Of a DNA stretch of 64,000 nucleotides, positions 54,231 to 63,780 are shown one piece after another. Numbering within the stretch: the stretch's first letter is position 1; each line of letters begins with the position of its first letter. The DNA is from Tagaea sp965279565 (GTDB taxonomy: Bacteria > Pseudomonadota > Alphaproteobacteria > CACIAM-22H2), in NCBI GenBank assembly GCA_965279565.1, contig OZ257249.1:930001-994000 (forward strand), written 5' to 3'. The notes beneath the pieces are model-generated. The model was given only the letters and a program-made list of their open reading frames with translations, did not search any database and was not told the DNA's origin. The position numbers were made by a program, and so were the translations under genes.

Positions 54231-55526
54231 ATGCAGTTTTCACGTCGTCGCTTCCTGGGTACCACCGCTGCCGTCGCCGCCGGCGTGACGCTGGCCGCTC
54301 CGTCGATCCGCGCGCAGGGCGCCCCGGTCAAGGTCGGCATTCTCCACTCGCTGTCGGGCACGATGGCGATCTCGGAGACGACGCTCAAGGACGTCATGCT
54401 GATGCTCATCGAGGAGCAGAACAAGAAGGGCGGCATCATCGGCCGCAAGCTCGAAGCCGCCGTCGTCGACCCGGCCTCCAACTGGCCGCTGTTCGCCGAG
54501 AAGGCGCGCGAGCTGATCACCGCGCAGAAGTGCGCCGCCACGTTCGGCTGCTGGACGTCGGTGTCCCGCAAGTCGGTGCTGCCGGTGTTCGAGGAACTCA
54601 ACTCGATCCTGTTCTACCCCGTCCAGTACGAGGGCGAGGAAAGCTCGAAGAACGTGTTCTACACGGGTGCCGCTCCCAACCAGCAGGCCATCCCGGCCGT
54701 CGACTACCTGATGGCGTCGGAGAAGGTGCAGCGCTGGGTGCTCGCGGGCACGGACTATGTCTACCCGCGCACGACCAACCGCATCCTCGAGGCGTACCTG
54801 AAGCTTAAGGGCGTCAAGCAGGAAGACATCCTGATCAACTACACGCCGTTCGGCCACTCGGACTGGCAGACGATCGTGCGCCAGATCAAGGCGTTCGGCG
54901 GTGCGGGCAAGAAGACGGCCGTCGTGTCGACGATCAACGGCGACGCGAACGTTCCCTTCTACAAGGAACTCGGCAACCAGGGCGTGGCCGCGAAGGACAT
55001 CCCGGTCGTCGCGTTCTCGGTCGGCGAAGAAGAGCTCGCCGGCATCGACACGAAGCCGCTGGTCGGCCACCTCGCCGCCTGGAACTACTTCATGTCGGTC
55101 GACGCGCCCGAGAACAAGGAATTCATCAAGAAGTGGCAGACCTTCATCAAGAACCCGAAGCGCGTCACGAATGACCCGATGGAAGCCCACGTCATCGGCT
55201 TCAACATGTGGGTCAAGGCGGTCGAGAAGGCCGGCACGTTCGACAGCGAGGCGGTGATCGACGCGATGATCGGCGTCTCGGTGCCGAACCTCACCGGCGG
55301 CTTCTCCACGATGATGCCGAACCACCACATCACGAAGCCCGTGCTCATCGGCGAGATCCAGGCCGACGGCCAGATCAACACCGTGTGGCAGACGTCGGGT
55401 CTCGTGGTCGGCGACGAGTGGTCGGACTATCTCGACGGCTCGAAGGACCTGATCTCCGACTGGCGCAAGCCGCTCTCGTGCGGCAACTTCAACGTCAAGG
55501 CCGGCAAGTGCGGCGGCAAGGCCTGA
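54231..55526 (+). CDS. urtA: Urea ABC transporter substrate-binding protein UrtA
   Basis: A 431-residue periplasmic binding protein, with a Tat-like leader (SRRRFLGTTAAVAAGVTLAAPSIRAQ). The UrtA hallmark VKVGILHSLSGTMAISETTLKDV, GCWTSVSRKSVLPVFEE, LFYPVQYEGEESS, YTGAAPNQQ and YVYPRTTNRILEAYL are all present. It captures urea for the UrtBCDE importer encoded directly downstream. Confidence 0.97.
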   Translation: MQFSRRRFLGTTAAVAAGVTLAAPSIRAQGAPVKVGILHSLSGTMAISETTLKDVMLMLIEEQNKKGGIIGRKLEAAVVDPASNWPLFAEKARELITAQKCAATFGCWTSVSRKSVLPVFEELNSILFYPVQYEGEESSKNVFYTGAAPNQQAIPAVDYLMASEKVQRWVLAGTDYVYPRTTNRILEAYLKLKGVKQEDILINYTPFGHSDWQTIVRQIKAFGGAGKKTAVVSTINGDANVPFYKELGNQGVAAKDIPVVAFSVGEEELAGIDTKPLVGHLAAWNYFMSVDAPENKEFIKKWQTFIKNPKRVTNDPMEAHVIGFNMWVKAVEKAGTFDSEAVIDAMIGVSVPNLTGGFSTMMPNHHITKPVLIGEIQADGQINTVWQTSGLVVGDEWSDYLDGSKDLISDWRKPLSCGNFNVKAGKCGGKA

Positions 55527-55595
55527 GCCGTTTCACCCTGACCGACTAGCTGGAGCGACCGGGTGCCCTTCGGGGCATCCGGTCGACCCTCCCGA

Positions 55596-57209
55596 GTGAA
55601 CAGACTCCCGAATTTCCTGGCGGCGATCGCCCTCGTCCTTGCCGCCTTCCTGTGCGCGGTACCTTCGGCACGCGCGCAGACGCTCGACGAAACGCTCGCG
55701 CGCTTCGCGACCGACCGCTTCCCCGATACCGCACGCGCCGTCGAAGAGATCGCGCGCAGCGGCCATCCGATGTCCCTTGAGATCGTCGAGGCGCTGACCG
55801 ACGGGCGCCTCGCCTGGCGGCCGTCCGACCGCCGCCTCTACGTGATCGGTGCCGACGGCACGACGCGCGCCGCCGAGACCGGCAAGCCCGAACCCGATTC
55901 GGAAGCCGCCGGCCTGCGCCGCGTGCGCGTCAACAATCCCGTCCGCCAGACCATCGCCGCCGCCCTCGGCGTGCTGCGCCTGAGTTCCGCCGACCCCGGC
56001 CAGCGCCGGGTCGCCGCCGAAGCGATCATGCAGTCGCGCGATGCCACGCAGGCACCCGCACTCGAAGCCGCCCTCGGCCGCGAGCGCGACGCGCGTGTCG
56101 CGACCGCGATCACCCTTGCACTGGCGGCCCTGCGCATCGTCGATCCGAACCAGACCGAGTCGGTCCGTCTCGCGGCGATCGACACGCTGGCCGAACGCGG
56201 CAACCGCGACGCGCTGGTCCTGCTGCGTTCGATCCCCGCCGATGCGCCCGCGGCACTGCGCGCGCGCGCCGAGCGGGCGGCGGCAAGCGTCGAGCAACAC
56301 CTCGCCATCCTCAGCGGCATCCAGAACCTGTTCTTCGGCCTGTCGCTCGGCTCGGTGCTGCTGCTGGCCGCCATCGGGCTCGCCATCACGTTCGGCGTGA
56401 TGGGCATCATCAACATGGCGCACGGCGAGATGGTCATGCTGGGCGCCTACACGACCTTCGTCGTCCAGGAAGTGCTGCGCGCCCACGCGCCCTCGCTGTT
56501 CGACTGGTCGTTGCTGTTTGCGCTTCCTCTGGCGTTCCTGGTCTCCGGCAGCGTGGGCGTCGCGATCGAGCGCACGATCATCCGCTATCTCTATGGCCGG
56601 CCGCTCGAAACGCTGCTCGCCACGTGGGGCGTGTCGCTCGCCCTCCAGCAAGCCGTGCGCACGATCTTCGGCTCGTCCAACCGCGAGGTCGGCAACCCTT
56701 CCTTCATGACCGGCTCGTTCGACCTGTTCGGCATAGCACTCACCTGGAGCCGGCTGTGGATCGTGGTCTTCACGATCGCCGTGTTCGCGTTCCTGCTCTT
56801 CGTGATCCGCTACACCGATTTCGGCCTGCGCATGCGCGCGGTCGTGCAGAACCGCGCGATGGCCGGCTCGGTCGGCATCCGGACGAACTGGATCGACGCC
56901 TTCACGTTCGGGCTGGGCTCGGGCATCGCGGGCATCGCGGGCGTGGCGCTCTCGCAGATCGACAACGTCTCGCCCAATCTCGGCCAGGGCTACATCATCG
57001 ACAGCTTCATGGTCGTCGTGTTCGGCGGCGTGGGCAGCCTGTGGGGCACGCTCGTCGCGGCCCTGTCGCTGGGCGTGGCCAACAAGCTGCTCGAGCCGGT
57101 CGCTGGCGCCGTGCTCGGCAAGATCGCGATTCTTGTCTTCATCATCCTGTTCATCCAGAAGCGCCCGCGCGGCCTGTTCGCGCAAAAGGGCCGGACGGCC
57201 GAATCGTGA
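55596..57209 (+). CDS. urtB: Urea ABC transporter permease UrtB
   Basis: A 537-residue LivH-type permease. The N-terminal ~240 residues are a signal-bearing extracytoplasmic extension with HEAT-like helices (ALVLAAFLCAVPSARAQ, then TLDETLARFATDRFPDT), a known UrtB feature; the permease begins around SVLLLAAIGLAITFGVMGIINMAHGEM and contains the YTDFGLRMRAVVQNRAMAGSVGI segment. I chose the GTG at 55596 because it starts the signal peptide; GTG at 55563 is an alternative. The next gene overlaps by GTGA. Confidence 0.93.
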   Translation: MNRLPNFLAAIALVLAAFLCAVPSARAQTLDETLARFATDRFPDTARAVEEIARSGHPMSLEIVEALTDGRLAWRPSDRRLYVIGADGTTRAAETGKPEPDSEAAGLRRVRVNNPVRQTIAAALGVLRLSSADPGQRRVAAEAIMQSRDATQAPALEAALGRERDARVATAITLALAALRIVDPNQTESVRLAAIDTLAERGNRDALVLLRSIPADAPAALRARAERAAASVEQHLAILSGIQNLFFGLSLGSVLLLAAIGLAITFGVMGIINMAHGEMVMLGAYTTFVVQEVLRAHAPSLFDWSLLFALPLAFLVSGSVGVAIERTIIRYLYGRPLETLLATWGVSLALQQAVRTIFGSSNREVGNPSFMTGSFDLFGIALTWSRLWIVVFTIAVFAFLLFVIRYTDFGLRMRAVVQNRAMAGSVGIRTNWIDAFTFGLGSGIAGIAGVALSQIDNVSPNLGQGYIIDSFMVVVFGGVGSLWGTLVAALSLGVANKLLEPVAGAVLGKIAILVFIILFIQKRPRGLFAQKGRTAES

Positions 57210-58309
57210 TCGTCCAGCGCCTTGCCGGCCGCCTCGGCGTTTCCGAGCGCATCTTCGTCGTCGTCGTCGTGGCGCTGTGCGTACTCGTACCGCTCGCCAA
57301 CCTCGCCTTCCCGCCCGGCTCGCCGTTCCACGTGTCGAATGCCAGCGTCGTGCTCTACGGCAAGTGGATGACCTACGCGCTGCTGGCGCTGTCGCTCGAC
57401 CTCGTCTGGGGCTATTGCGGGATCCTGTCGCTGGGCCACGGCGCCTTCTTCGCGCTGGGCGGCTACGCGATGGGCATGTACCTGATGCGCTCGATCGGCA
57501 CGCGCGGCGTCTACGGCAACGCGATCCTGCCCGATTTCATGGTGTTCCTGAACTGGAAGGAACTGCCCTACGCCTGGTACTTCTTCGACTGGTTCGGCTA
57601 CGCGATGGTCATGGTCATGTTCGTGCCGGGCATCCTCGCCTTCGTGCTGGGCTGGTTCGCCTTCCGCAGCCGCGTCACGGGCGTCTACCTCTCGATCATC
57701 ACACAGGCCGTCACATTCGCGCTTCAGCTCGCATTCTTCCGCAACGACATGGGCTTCGGCGGCAACAACGGCCTGACCGATTTCAAGGACCTGCTCGGAT
57801 TCCCGGTGCAGGCGCAGTCCACGCGCGCCGTGCTGTTCGCGCTTTCGGCACTCGCATTGCTCGGCGGCTTCGCCATCGCCAAGGCGATCGTCTCCTCGAA
57901 GCTCGGCCTCGTGCTGATCGCGATCCGCGACGCCGAGACGCGCACGCGCTTCCTCGGCTACCGGGTGGAGCGTTTCAAGCTTTTCGTGTTCGTCGTCTCC
58001 GCCGTCATGGCGGGTATTGCGGGCGCGCTCTACGTGCCGCAGGTCGGCATCATCAATCCGTCGGAATTCTCGCCGGCGAACTCGATCGAGGCCGTGATCT
58101 GGGTCGCGGTCGGCGGGCGCGGCACGCTGACGGGTGCGGCCCTCGGCGCCGTCCTCGTCAACGCGTCAAAGACGTGGCTGACGGCGGCCCTGCCCACGCT
58201 CTGGCTGTTCGTGCTGGGCGCGCTCTTCATCCTCGTCACGCTGTTCCTGCCCAAGGGCATCGTCGGCACGCTCGGCGCCTGGTTCGCCGGCAGGCGGAGC
58301 AAGCCATGA
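57206..58309 (+). CDS. urtC: Urea ABC transporter permease UrtC
   Basis: A 367-residue LivM-type permease. DLVWGYCGILSLGHGAFFALGGYAMGMYLMR, FFRNDMGFGGNNGLTDF, LVLIAIRDAETRTRFLGYRVERFKLFVF and the C-terminal GALFILVTLFLPKGIVGTL are UrtC features. GTG start overlapping the urtB stop (GTGA). About ten helices. Confidence 0.94.
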   Translation: MIVQRLAGRLGVSERIFVVVVVALCVLVPLANLAFPPGSPFHVSNASVVLYGKWMTYALLALSLDLVWGYCGILSLGHGAFFALGGYAMGMYLMRSIGTRGVYGNAILPDFMVFLNWKELPYAWYFFDWFGYAMVMVMFVPGILAFVLGWFAFRSRVTGVYLSIITQAVTFALQLAFFRNDMGFGGNNGLTDFKDLLGFPVQAQSTRAVLFALSALALLGGFAIAKAIVSSKLGLVLIAIRDAETRTRFLGYRVERFKLFVFVVSAVMAGIAGALYVPQVGIINPSEFSPANSIEAVIWVAVGGRGTLTGAALGAVLVNASKTWLTAALPTLWLFVLGALFILVTLFLPKGIVGTLGAWFAGRRSKP

Positions 58310-59064
58310 TCGGGCGCAAGACGACCGATGCGCTTCTCTATCTCGACGGCGTCAACGTCTCGTTCGACGGCTTCAAGGCGCTCAACCAGCTCGCCCTGCT
58401 GATCGCACCGGGCGAGATGCGCGCCATTGTCGGCCCGAACGGAGCCGGCAAGACGACGATGATGGACGTCATCACCGGCAAGACGCGCCCCGACAGCGGC
58501 GACGTGCTGTTCGACGGCGGCGAGTTCGACCTGACGAAGCTCGACGAGGCGGCGATCGCGGAGCTGGGCATCGGCCGCAAGTTCCAGAAGCCCACGATAT
58601 TCGAAAGCCACACGGTGGAAGACAACCTGCGCCTGGCGCTGAAAGCGCCGCGCAAGGTTCTCCCCACCCTGACCGCGCGCCGCAGTGCCGAAGAAATGGC
58701 GCAGATCGACGAGCTGCTCGCGACCGTCAAGCTCGACGCCCAGCGCCGTTCGCCGGCCGGCGGCCTGTCGCATGGCCAGAAGCAGTGGCTGGAGATCGGC
58801 ATGCTGCTGGCGCAGGACCCGGCCCTGCTGCTCGTCGACGAACCGGTCGCCGGCATGACCGACGCCGAGACCTTCGAGACCGCCGAACTGCTCAAGCGCA
58901 TCAACCGCACGCATTCCGTCGTCGTCGTCGAGCACGACATGGCCTTCGTGCGCGAACTCGGCGTCAAGGTCACGGTCCTGCACGAAGGCTCCGTCCTGGC
59001 CGAAGGAACCATCGACCAGGTCAGCGCCGACGAGCGCGTCGTCGAAGTCTATCTGGGACGCTGA
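58306..59064 (+). CDS. urtD: Urea ABC transporter ATPase UrtD
   Basis: A 252-residue LivG-type ATPase. Walker A GPNGAGKTT (about residues 43-51), Q-loop RKFQKPTIFESHTVEDNL, signature LSHGQKQWLEIGMLL (the UrtD-specific form), Walker B LLLVDEPVAGMTDAET and the switch VEHDMAFV. ATGA overlap with urtC. Confidence 0.95.
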   Translation: MIGRKTTDALLYLDGVNVSFDGFKALNQLALLIAPGEMRAIVGPNGAGKTTMMDVITGKTRPDSGDVLFDGGEFDLTKLDEAAIAELGIGRKFQKPTIFESHTVEDNLRLALKAPRKVLPTLTARRSAEEMAQIDELLATVKLDAQRRSPAGGLSHGQKQWLEIGMLLAQDPALLLVDEPVAGMTDAETFETAELLKRINRTHSVVVVEHDMAFVRELGVKVTVLHEGSVLAEGTIDQVSADERVVEVYLGR

Positions 59065-59068
59065 CGCC

Positions 59069-59764
59069 ATGCTGAACGTCGAAAAAGTCGATCTCTTCTA
59101 CGGCGCCTCGCAGGCCCTGCGCGGCGTCTCGCTGGCCGCGAAGCCCGGCAGGATCACCTGCGTGCTCGGACGCAACGGCGTGGGCAAGACGTCGCTGATG
59201 CGCGCCATCGTCGGCCGCAGCCCCATCGCGAAGGGCAAGGTCGAGTTCGACGGCGCCGACATCGCAAGCCAGCCCGCCTTCGAGCGCGCGCGCCTCGGCA
59301 TCGCCTACGTGCCGCAGGGCCGCGAGATATTCCCGCTACTGACGGTCGAGGAAAACCTGCGCACCGGCCTTTCGGCGTTGCCGCGCAAGACGCGCGCAAT
59401 GAATACCGAGGTTTACGACCTGTTCCCGGTCCTGAAGGACATGCTCGGCCGGCGCGGCGGCGATCTTTCGGGCGGCCAGCAGCAGCAGCTCGCCATCGCG
59501 CGCGCCCTCGTCATGCGCCCGCGCCTGCTCGTCCTCGACGAGCCGACCGAAGGCATCCAGCCGTCGATCATCAAGGATATCGGCCGCACGATCGCACTTC
59601 TGCGCGACCGCGGCGGCATGGCCATCGTGCTGGTGGAGCAGTATTTCGACTTCGCGCGCGAGCTGGCCGACGACATGGTCGTGCTCGACCGCGGCGAGGT
59701 CGTGATGGCCGGCGCTTCGGCAGATCTCGACCACGAGGCGGTCCGCCGTCACATGACGATCTGA
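59069..59764 (+). CDS. urtE: Urea ABC transporter ATPase UrtE
   Basis: A 231-residue LivF-type ATPase. Walker A GRNGVGKTS, GIAYVPQGREIFPLLTVEENL, signature LSGGQQQQLAIARALV, Walker B LLVLDEPTEGIQPSI and H-loop VEQYFDFA. It completes the urea importer. Four bases separate it from urtD. No urease or urea-carboxylase gene is in the window. Confidence 0.95.
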   Translation: MLNVEKVDLFYGASQALRGVSLAAKPGRITCVLGRNGVGKTSLMRAIVGRSPIAKGKVEFDGADIASQPAFERARLGIAYVPQGREIFPLLTVEENLRTGLSALPRKTRAMNTEVYDLFPVLKDMLGRRGGDLSGGQQQQLAIARALVMRPRLLVLDEPTEGIQPSIIKDIGRTIALLRDRGGMAIVLVEQYFDFARELADDMVVLDRGEVVMAGASADLDHEAVRRHMTI

Positions 59765-59810
59765 CCGGCCCCGGCTTGCACCCCGGCCTGTGCACGCCTA
59801 AGTATCCTCC

Positions 59811-60602
59811 ATGGCAAGAGCCGACAGGATACGTGCAGCGCTGAAACGGGCAGGCATCGGACTGGGCGTGCTGCTCGCCGGTCCCGCCCTCGTCTTCGCC
59901 GGGATCCAGACCGCGCGCGCCGACTGGCGCACCGCCAGCCGCGAACCGCTCGGTCTTGCCCCCACTCCCGTCGACGCACCCCAGGCGATCGTGCAGGTCT
60001 ATGGTGCGCGCGCCGTCGGATGGCGCGGCGCGTTCGGCGTGCATACCTGGATCTCGGTCAAGCCGGCGAACGCGCCGGACTGGACGACCTACCAGATCAT
60101 CGGCTGGCGCGCACTGCGCGGCGGCGATGCGCTCGCGGTCTCGACCGGGCAGCCGGACCGGCGCTGGTTCGGCGCGGAACCCGAGCTCTACGCCCATCTC
60201 GAAGGCGACGGCGTGGATGCCGTCATAAGGCGGGTCGTGACGGCCGCCGAGGCCTATCCCTATCGCAGCACCTACACGATCTGGCCGGGGCCGAACTCCA
60301 ACACCTTCACCGCGATGGTCGCGCGCGCGGCACCGGAGCTGCGTCTCGACCTGCCGTCGACGGCGATCGGCAAGGACTATCTGGGCGGTGCCACGTTCGC
60401 GGCAGCCACGCCAAGCGGGACCGGCTACCAGTTCTCGCTGTGGGGCCTGCTCGGCGTGACGCTCGCGCGCGAGGAAGGGCTGGAGCTGAATGTCGCCGGC
60501 CTGACATTCGGCATCGATCCGCTCGGCCTCGCGATCAAGGCGCCCGGCATCGGGCGCATCGGCGCATCGGGCGACCCGCGGCGCGAAGCACCCGGCAGCT
60601 AA
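59811..60602 (+). CDS. DUF3750 family protein
   Basis: A 263-residue protein with a single N-terminal hydrophobic helix (GIGLGVLLAGPALVFAGIQTARA), matching the DUF3750 family by AIVQVYGARAVGWRGAFGVHTWISVKPA, GWRALRGGDALAVSTGQPDRRWFG and WPGPNSNTFTAMVARAAPELRLDLPSTAIGKD. It is membrane-anchored with most of it outside the cytoplasm. Function unknown. The stop overlaps the convergent membrane-protein gene by four bases. Confidence 0.72.
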   Translation: MARADRIRAALKRAGIGLGVLLAGPALVFAGIQTARADWRTASREPLGLAPTPVDAPQAIVQVYGARAVGWRGAFGVHTWISVKPANAPDWTTYQIIGWRALRGGDALAVSTGQPDRRWFGAEPELYAHLEGDGVDAVIRRVVTAAEAYPYRSTYTIWPGPNSNTFTAMVARAAPELRLDLPSTAIGKDYLGGATFAAATPSGTGYQFSLWGLLGVTLAREEGLELNVAGLTFGIDPLGLAIKAPGIGRIGASGDPRREAPGS

Positions 60603-61957
60603 CGATTCAAACAGGCGTGCCGGCGGACGAGTTCGCGCGCAGGCGCGGGCACGGCCGTTCCGGTCGCAGCACTGCGCGTCGCGGTTTCGCACGACAGCCA
60701 GAAATAACCGGCCTGCGGATCGACGACGAGCCGCGCGGGATCGAATCCCGGAGCCAGCAGGACCGACAGATACGGTGTTGTCGAGTTCCAGGCGAGGCGG
60801 TTCGGCGCGTCGACGATCCGGCGCGCGGAAACGAACGCGGCGTCGCCGAGTTCGGAGTCGGCGGCATTTCCCGTCGCAAGATCCCGAACGTCGTCCTTGT
60901 AGCCGATCCAGCCGGCGACGAACTTGGCCGTCTCGACGCCATGCACGAGCAGGACGAGTGCGAGCGCACCAGCGAGCATGCGCGGATCGATCCGTGGGAA
61001 CCGCCCGAGATTGGCGGCGAGAAGCCCGAGCAGGGGCGTTCCGACCAGCAGGATCGTGCGCAACGGATAGCGCGCCTCGGCCAGCAGCGAGTTGTCGAAG
61101 AAGAGCCAGTAGACGGCAAGCCCGCAGGCGACCACGCCCGCGGCAGCGACCGGCCGTCGCGACGGGATGGCGATCAGCACATAGCCGGCGAGCGCGCCTG
61201 CCATCAGCAGGCAGACCGGATCGGCGAGGTTGGCGGGTGCTATGAACTTGAACGCCGCTGCCCCCAGCACGCCGGCGATGTGCGCGTCCGGCGGAAGTGC
61301 CGTCTTCACGCAGAGCCAGACGATCATCACGGCGCCGAACGAAAGCCCCGCCCGCTTCAGCGACGCCGACCGGATGCCACGCAGCGCCACGATCGCGACG
61401 ATGGCGCCGGCCAGCACGACGCCGCCCTCGTGCGTCAGGACCAGCGACTGCATCAGGCCGTAGACGATGGCGTTCCGTCGCCAGCCCGGCGACGCGTCGA
61501 GGCTTGCGGCCAGCGCCGGCCAGAACACCGCATGCGCCATCGCCATCTCGGTCGGGAATCCGAACACGAAGGGCAGCAGGCAGGCGGCCGACAGGCACGC
61601 GAAGACGAAGACCGTCCGGTCCGGCGTGCGGTCCAGCGTGCGCGTCGCCAGCAGCGACAGGCCAGGTGCCGCGAACAGCAGCAGGCCGTAGACGAATATG
61701 CCGACGAAGGCACTGCCCGTCGCGGCGACGGCGGCTTCGGCCGGGATATAGGCGAAGACGTAGCTGAACAGCCGGCCAGAGATGTTGTGCCAATGGAATG
61801 CCCACGCGTCGGCGACGGCGACCGAATAGGCGAAGATCGATCCGTCGCCGAACATCTGCAGTCCGGCCGAAAGTCCGACGACGACGGAAAGGATCGCGAA
61901 TGCGACACCCGAACCGACGACGAAAGCGCGCAGCGACCGGACGGCGGCGTCAGCCAT
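60599..61957 (-). CDS. Polytopic membrane protein, possible lipid-linked-sugar glycosyltransferase
   Basis: A 452-residue protein with ten or more hydrophobic helices and an extracytoplasmic loop containing charged residues (about 330-400). It overlaps the GtrB/ArnC-like gene by eight bases. The arrangement suggests a GT-C type transferase using a polyprenyl-phosphate sugar (as in O-antigen or cell-envelope sugar modification), but I recognise no catalytic motif, so this is inference. Confidence 0.6.
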   Translation of the reverse strand: MADAAVRSLRAFVVGSGVAFAILSVVVGLSAGLQMFGDGSIFAYSVAVADAWAFHWHNISGRLFSYVFAYIPAEAAVAATGSAFVGIFVYGLLLFAAPGLSLLATRTLDRTPDRTVFVFACLSAACLLPFVFGFPTEMAMAHAVFWPALAASLDASPGWRRNAIVYGLMQSLVLTHEGGVVLAGAIVAIVALRGIRSASLKRAGLSFGAVMIVWLCVKTALPPDAHIAGVLGAAAFKFIAPANLADPVCLLMAGALAGYVLIAIPSRRPVAAAGVVACGLAVYWLFFDNSLLAEARYPLRTILLVGTPLLGLLAANLGRFPRIDPRMLAGALALVLLVHGVETAKFVAGWIGYKDDVRDLATGNAADSELGDAAFVSARRIVDAPNRLAWNSTTPYLSVLLAPGFDPARLVVDPQAGYFWLSCETATRSAATGTAVPAPARELVRRHACLNR

Positions 61958-62954
61958 CGGTGCGGGTGGCCGGAAGCCTGCGCGCCTCGACGTTGCGGTC
62001 GTCGGCGAAGCCCAGCGTGTCGCTTTCGACGAAGAGCGGTCGGCCTTTCACCTCTTCGAACACGCGGCCCAGATACGCGCCGAACAGGCCGAGCGTGAGG
62101 AGCTGGATGCTGCCGAGCATCAGCACCGCGACGATCACCGACGCATAGCCCGGCACGTCGACGCCCTGGAAGAGCGTGCGCACGATGAAATAGATGCTCA
62201 GGATCAGCGAAGGTACGGCGAGGAACAGGCCGATATAGCCGCTGGCGACGAGCGGCACGGTGCTGAAACTCGCAAGCGCGTCGACCGCGAAGCGGAACAG
62301 CCGGTGCGGCGAGAAGGACGTGCGGCCGGTCTTGCGTTCCGGCGGCTCGAACGGCACGCCGCCGTGCCGGAAGCCGACCCACGCATAGAGCCCCTTCATG
62401 AAGCGCGCGCGCTCGGGCATGTCGCGCAGCACGTCGACCACCCGCCGGTCGAGAAGGCGGAAATCGCCCGCACCGGCCGGCATCGCGACGTCCGAAAGGC
62501 GCGAGAACAGCAGATAGAAGAGCCTGCTGAATCCGCGGCGCAGGAACGAATCACCGGCCCGCGACGTGCGCACCGCGTAGACCATGTCGAGTCCGTCGCG
62601 CCAGCGCGCAAGCAGATCCGGGATCAGCTCGGGTGGGTGCTGGAGATCGGCGTCCATCATCACGACGGCGCTGCCGCGCGCGCGGCGAAGGCCGGCGGTC
62701 AGCGCGATGTCCTTGCCGAAATTTCGCGACAGCCGGACGAGCTTGATCCGCCCGTCGGCCGCCCGCGCGGCGCACAGCACATCCCATGTCCCGTCACGGC
62801 TGCCGTCGTCGATGCAAAGGATCTCGCAGGCAAGCCCGGTCGCGTCGAGCACGGGGCCCAGACGCGCGAACAGGGCCGGAAGCCCCTGGCTTTCGTTATG
62901 GACAGGGACAATTACCGATAGATCGGGCGCCGCGATCGGGCCAGAATTGCTCAT
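61950..62954 (-). CDS. GtrB/ArnC-like membrane glycosyltransferase (family 2)
   Basis: A 334-residue GT2 enzyme. The N-terminal SVIVPVHNESQGL, CIDDGSRDGTWD, SRNFGKDIALTAGL and MMDADLQHPPELIPD (the DxD motif) are polyprenyl-phosphate glycosyltransferase features, followed by two C-terminal helices (VPLVASGYIGLFLAVPSL and ILGSIQLLTLGLFGAYLGRV-like) that anchor it. It is expected to make a polyprenyl-phosphate-linked sugar for the membrane protein downstream. ATG at 62954; a GTG one codon earlier is possible. Confidence 0.9.
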   Translation of the reverse strand: MSNSGPIAAPDLSVIVPVHNESQGLPALFARLGPVLDATGLACEILCIDDGSRDGTWDVLCAARAADGRIKLVRLSRNFGKDIALTAGLRRARGSAVVMMDADLQHPPELIPDLLARWRDGLDMVYAVRTSRAGDSFLRRGFSRLFYLLFSRLSDVAMPAGAGDFRLLDRRVVDVLRDMPERARFMKGLYAWVGFRHGGVPFEPPERKTGRTSFSPHRLFRFAVDALASFSTVPLVASGYIGLFLAVPSLILSIYFIVRTLFQGVDVPGYASVIVAVLMLGSIQLLTLGLFGAYLGRVFEEVKGRPLFVESDTLGFADDRNVEARRLPATRTDG

Positions 62955-63015
62955 CACCTATCCTCCGCCCCGCCTTGCCCGAGCGTCAAGGACGGCGCGC
63001 CTCGCAGGGAATTCC

Positions 63016-63780
63016 GTGGCCCCTTTCATCGTCTGCGCCGACGACTACGCGATCGCACCGGGCGTAAGCCGGGCGATCCGGCGGCTTGCCGCTTCCGGCC
63101 GGATCGACGCGACGAGCTGCATGTCGACGACCGCGTTCTGGCCCGCCGAAGGGGCGGCCCTGCGGGCACTCGGCGCCCCGATCTCGGTCGGGATCCACAT
63201 CGCACTGACCGGTGCCGGCCACACGACGCTGGGCCGGCTGGCGCAGGACGCGTTCCTCGGGCGGCTCGAGCGCGACGCGCTCGCCGGCGAGATCCACCTC
63301 CAGCTCGACGCGTTCGAATCCGTCTGGGGCGCGCCGCCGGACTTCGTCGACGGCCACCAGCATGTCCATCAGTTCCCGCAGGTGCGCGACACGATCCTTG
63401 CGCTGTGGACGACACGGCTCGACCGCACGCGCACGTGGCTGCGCGTCACCGACAGCGGATTCGGCACAGCCCTGCGCGCGGGCGCGAAGGGTCTCGTCAT
63501 CGCCGCCCTCGGATACGCGATGAAGCGTGCGGCCGTGCGCGCGGGGATTTCCACGAATGACGGTTTCGCCGGCGCCTACGACCTGTCGGATCGCACGCCC
63601 TACGGCGCGCTGTTCGAGCGGATGGTCGCGCGGGCCGGTGGCCGCACGCTCGTCATGTGCCATCCCGGCGACGTCGACGACGAGCTGAGAGCGGCAGATC
63701 CGCTGGTCGAGGCGCGCGCCGTCGAGTGCGCGTATTTCGAGAGCGATGCCTACGCGGCACTGCGCAGGCGCGCGACATAG
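63016..63780 (+). CDS. ChbG/HpnK-type (YdjC) deacetylase
   Basis: A 254-residue YdjC-family carbohydrate deacetylase. The N-terminal ADDYAIAPGVSRAIRRLAASGRID has the catalytic/metal-binding Asp pair, and the metal histidines are seen in DGHQHVHQFPQVRD (about 116-129) and CHPGDVDDELRA. The family removes acetyl groups from chito-oligosaccharides or hopanoid-linked GlcNAc. Start is GTG at 63016, after AGGGA. It is divergent from the GT2 gene. Confidence 0.85.
   Translation: MAPFIVCADDYAIAPGVSRAIRRLAASGRIDATSCMSTTAFWPAEGAALRALGAPISVGIHIALTGAGHTTLGRLAQDAFLGRLERDALAGEIHLQLDAFESVWGAPPDFVDGHQHVHQFPQVRDTILALWTTRLDRTRTWLRVTDSGFGTALRAGAKGLVIAALGYAMKRAAVRAGISTNDGFAGAYDLSDRTPYGALFERMVARAGGRTLVMCHPGDVDDELRAADPLVEARAVECAYFESDAYAALRRRAT

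Noticed and set aside
54231..59764. Urease or urea amidolyase genes accompanying the urea transporter
   Set aside because: None is present in the window, so use of the urea is encoded elsewhere.
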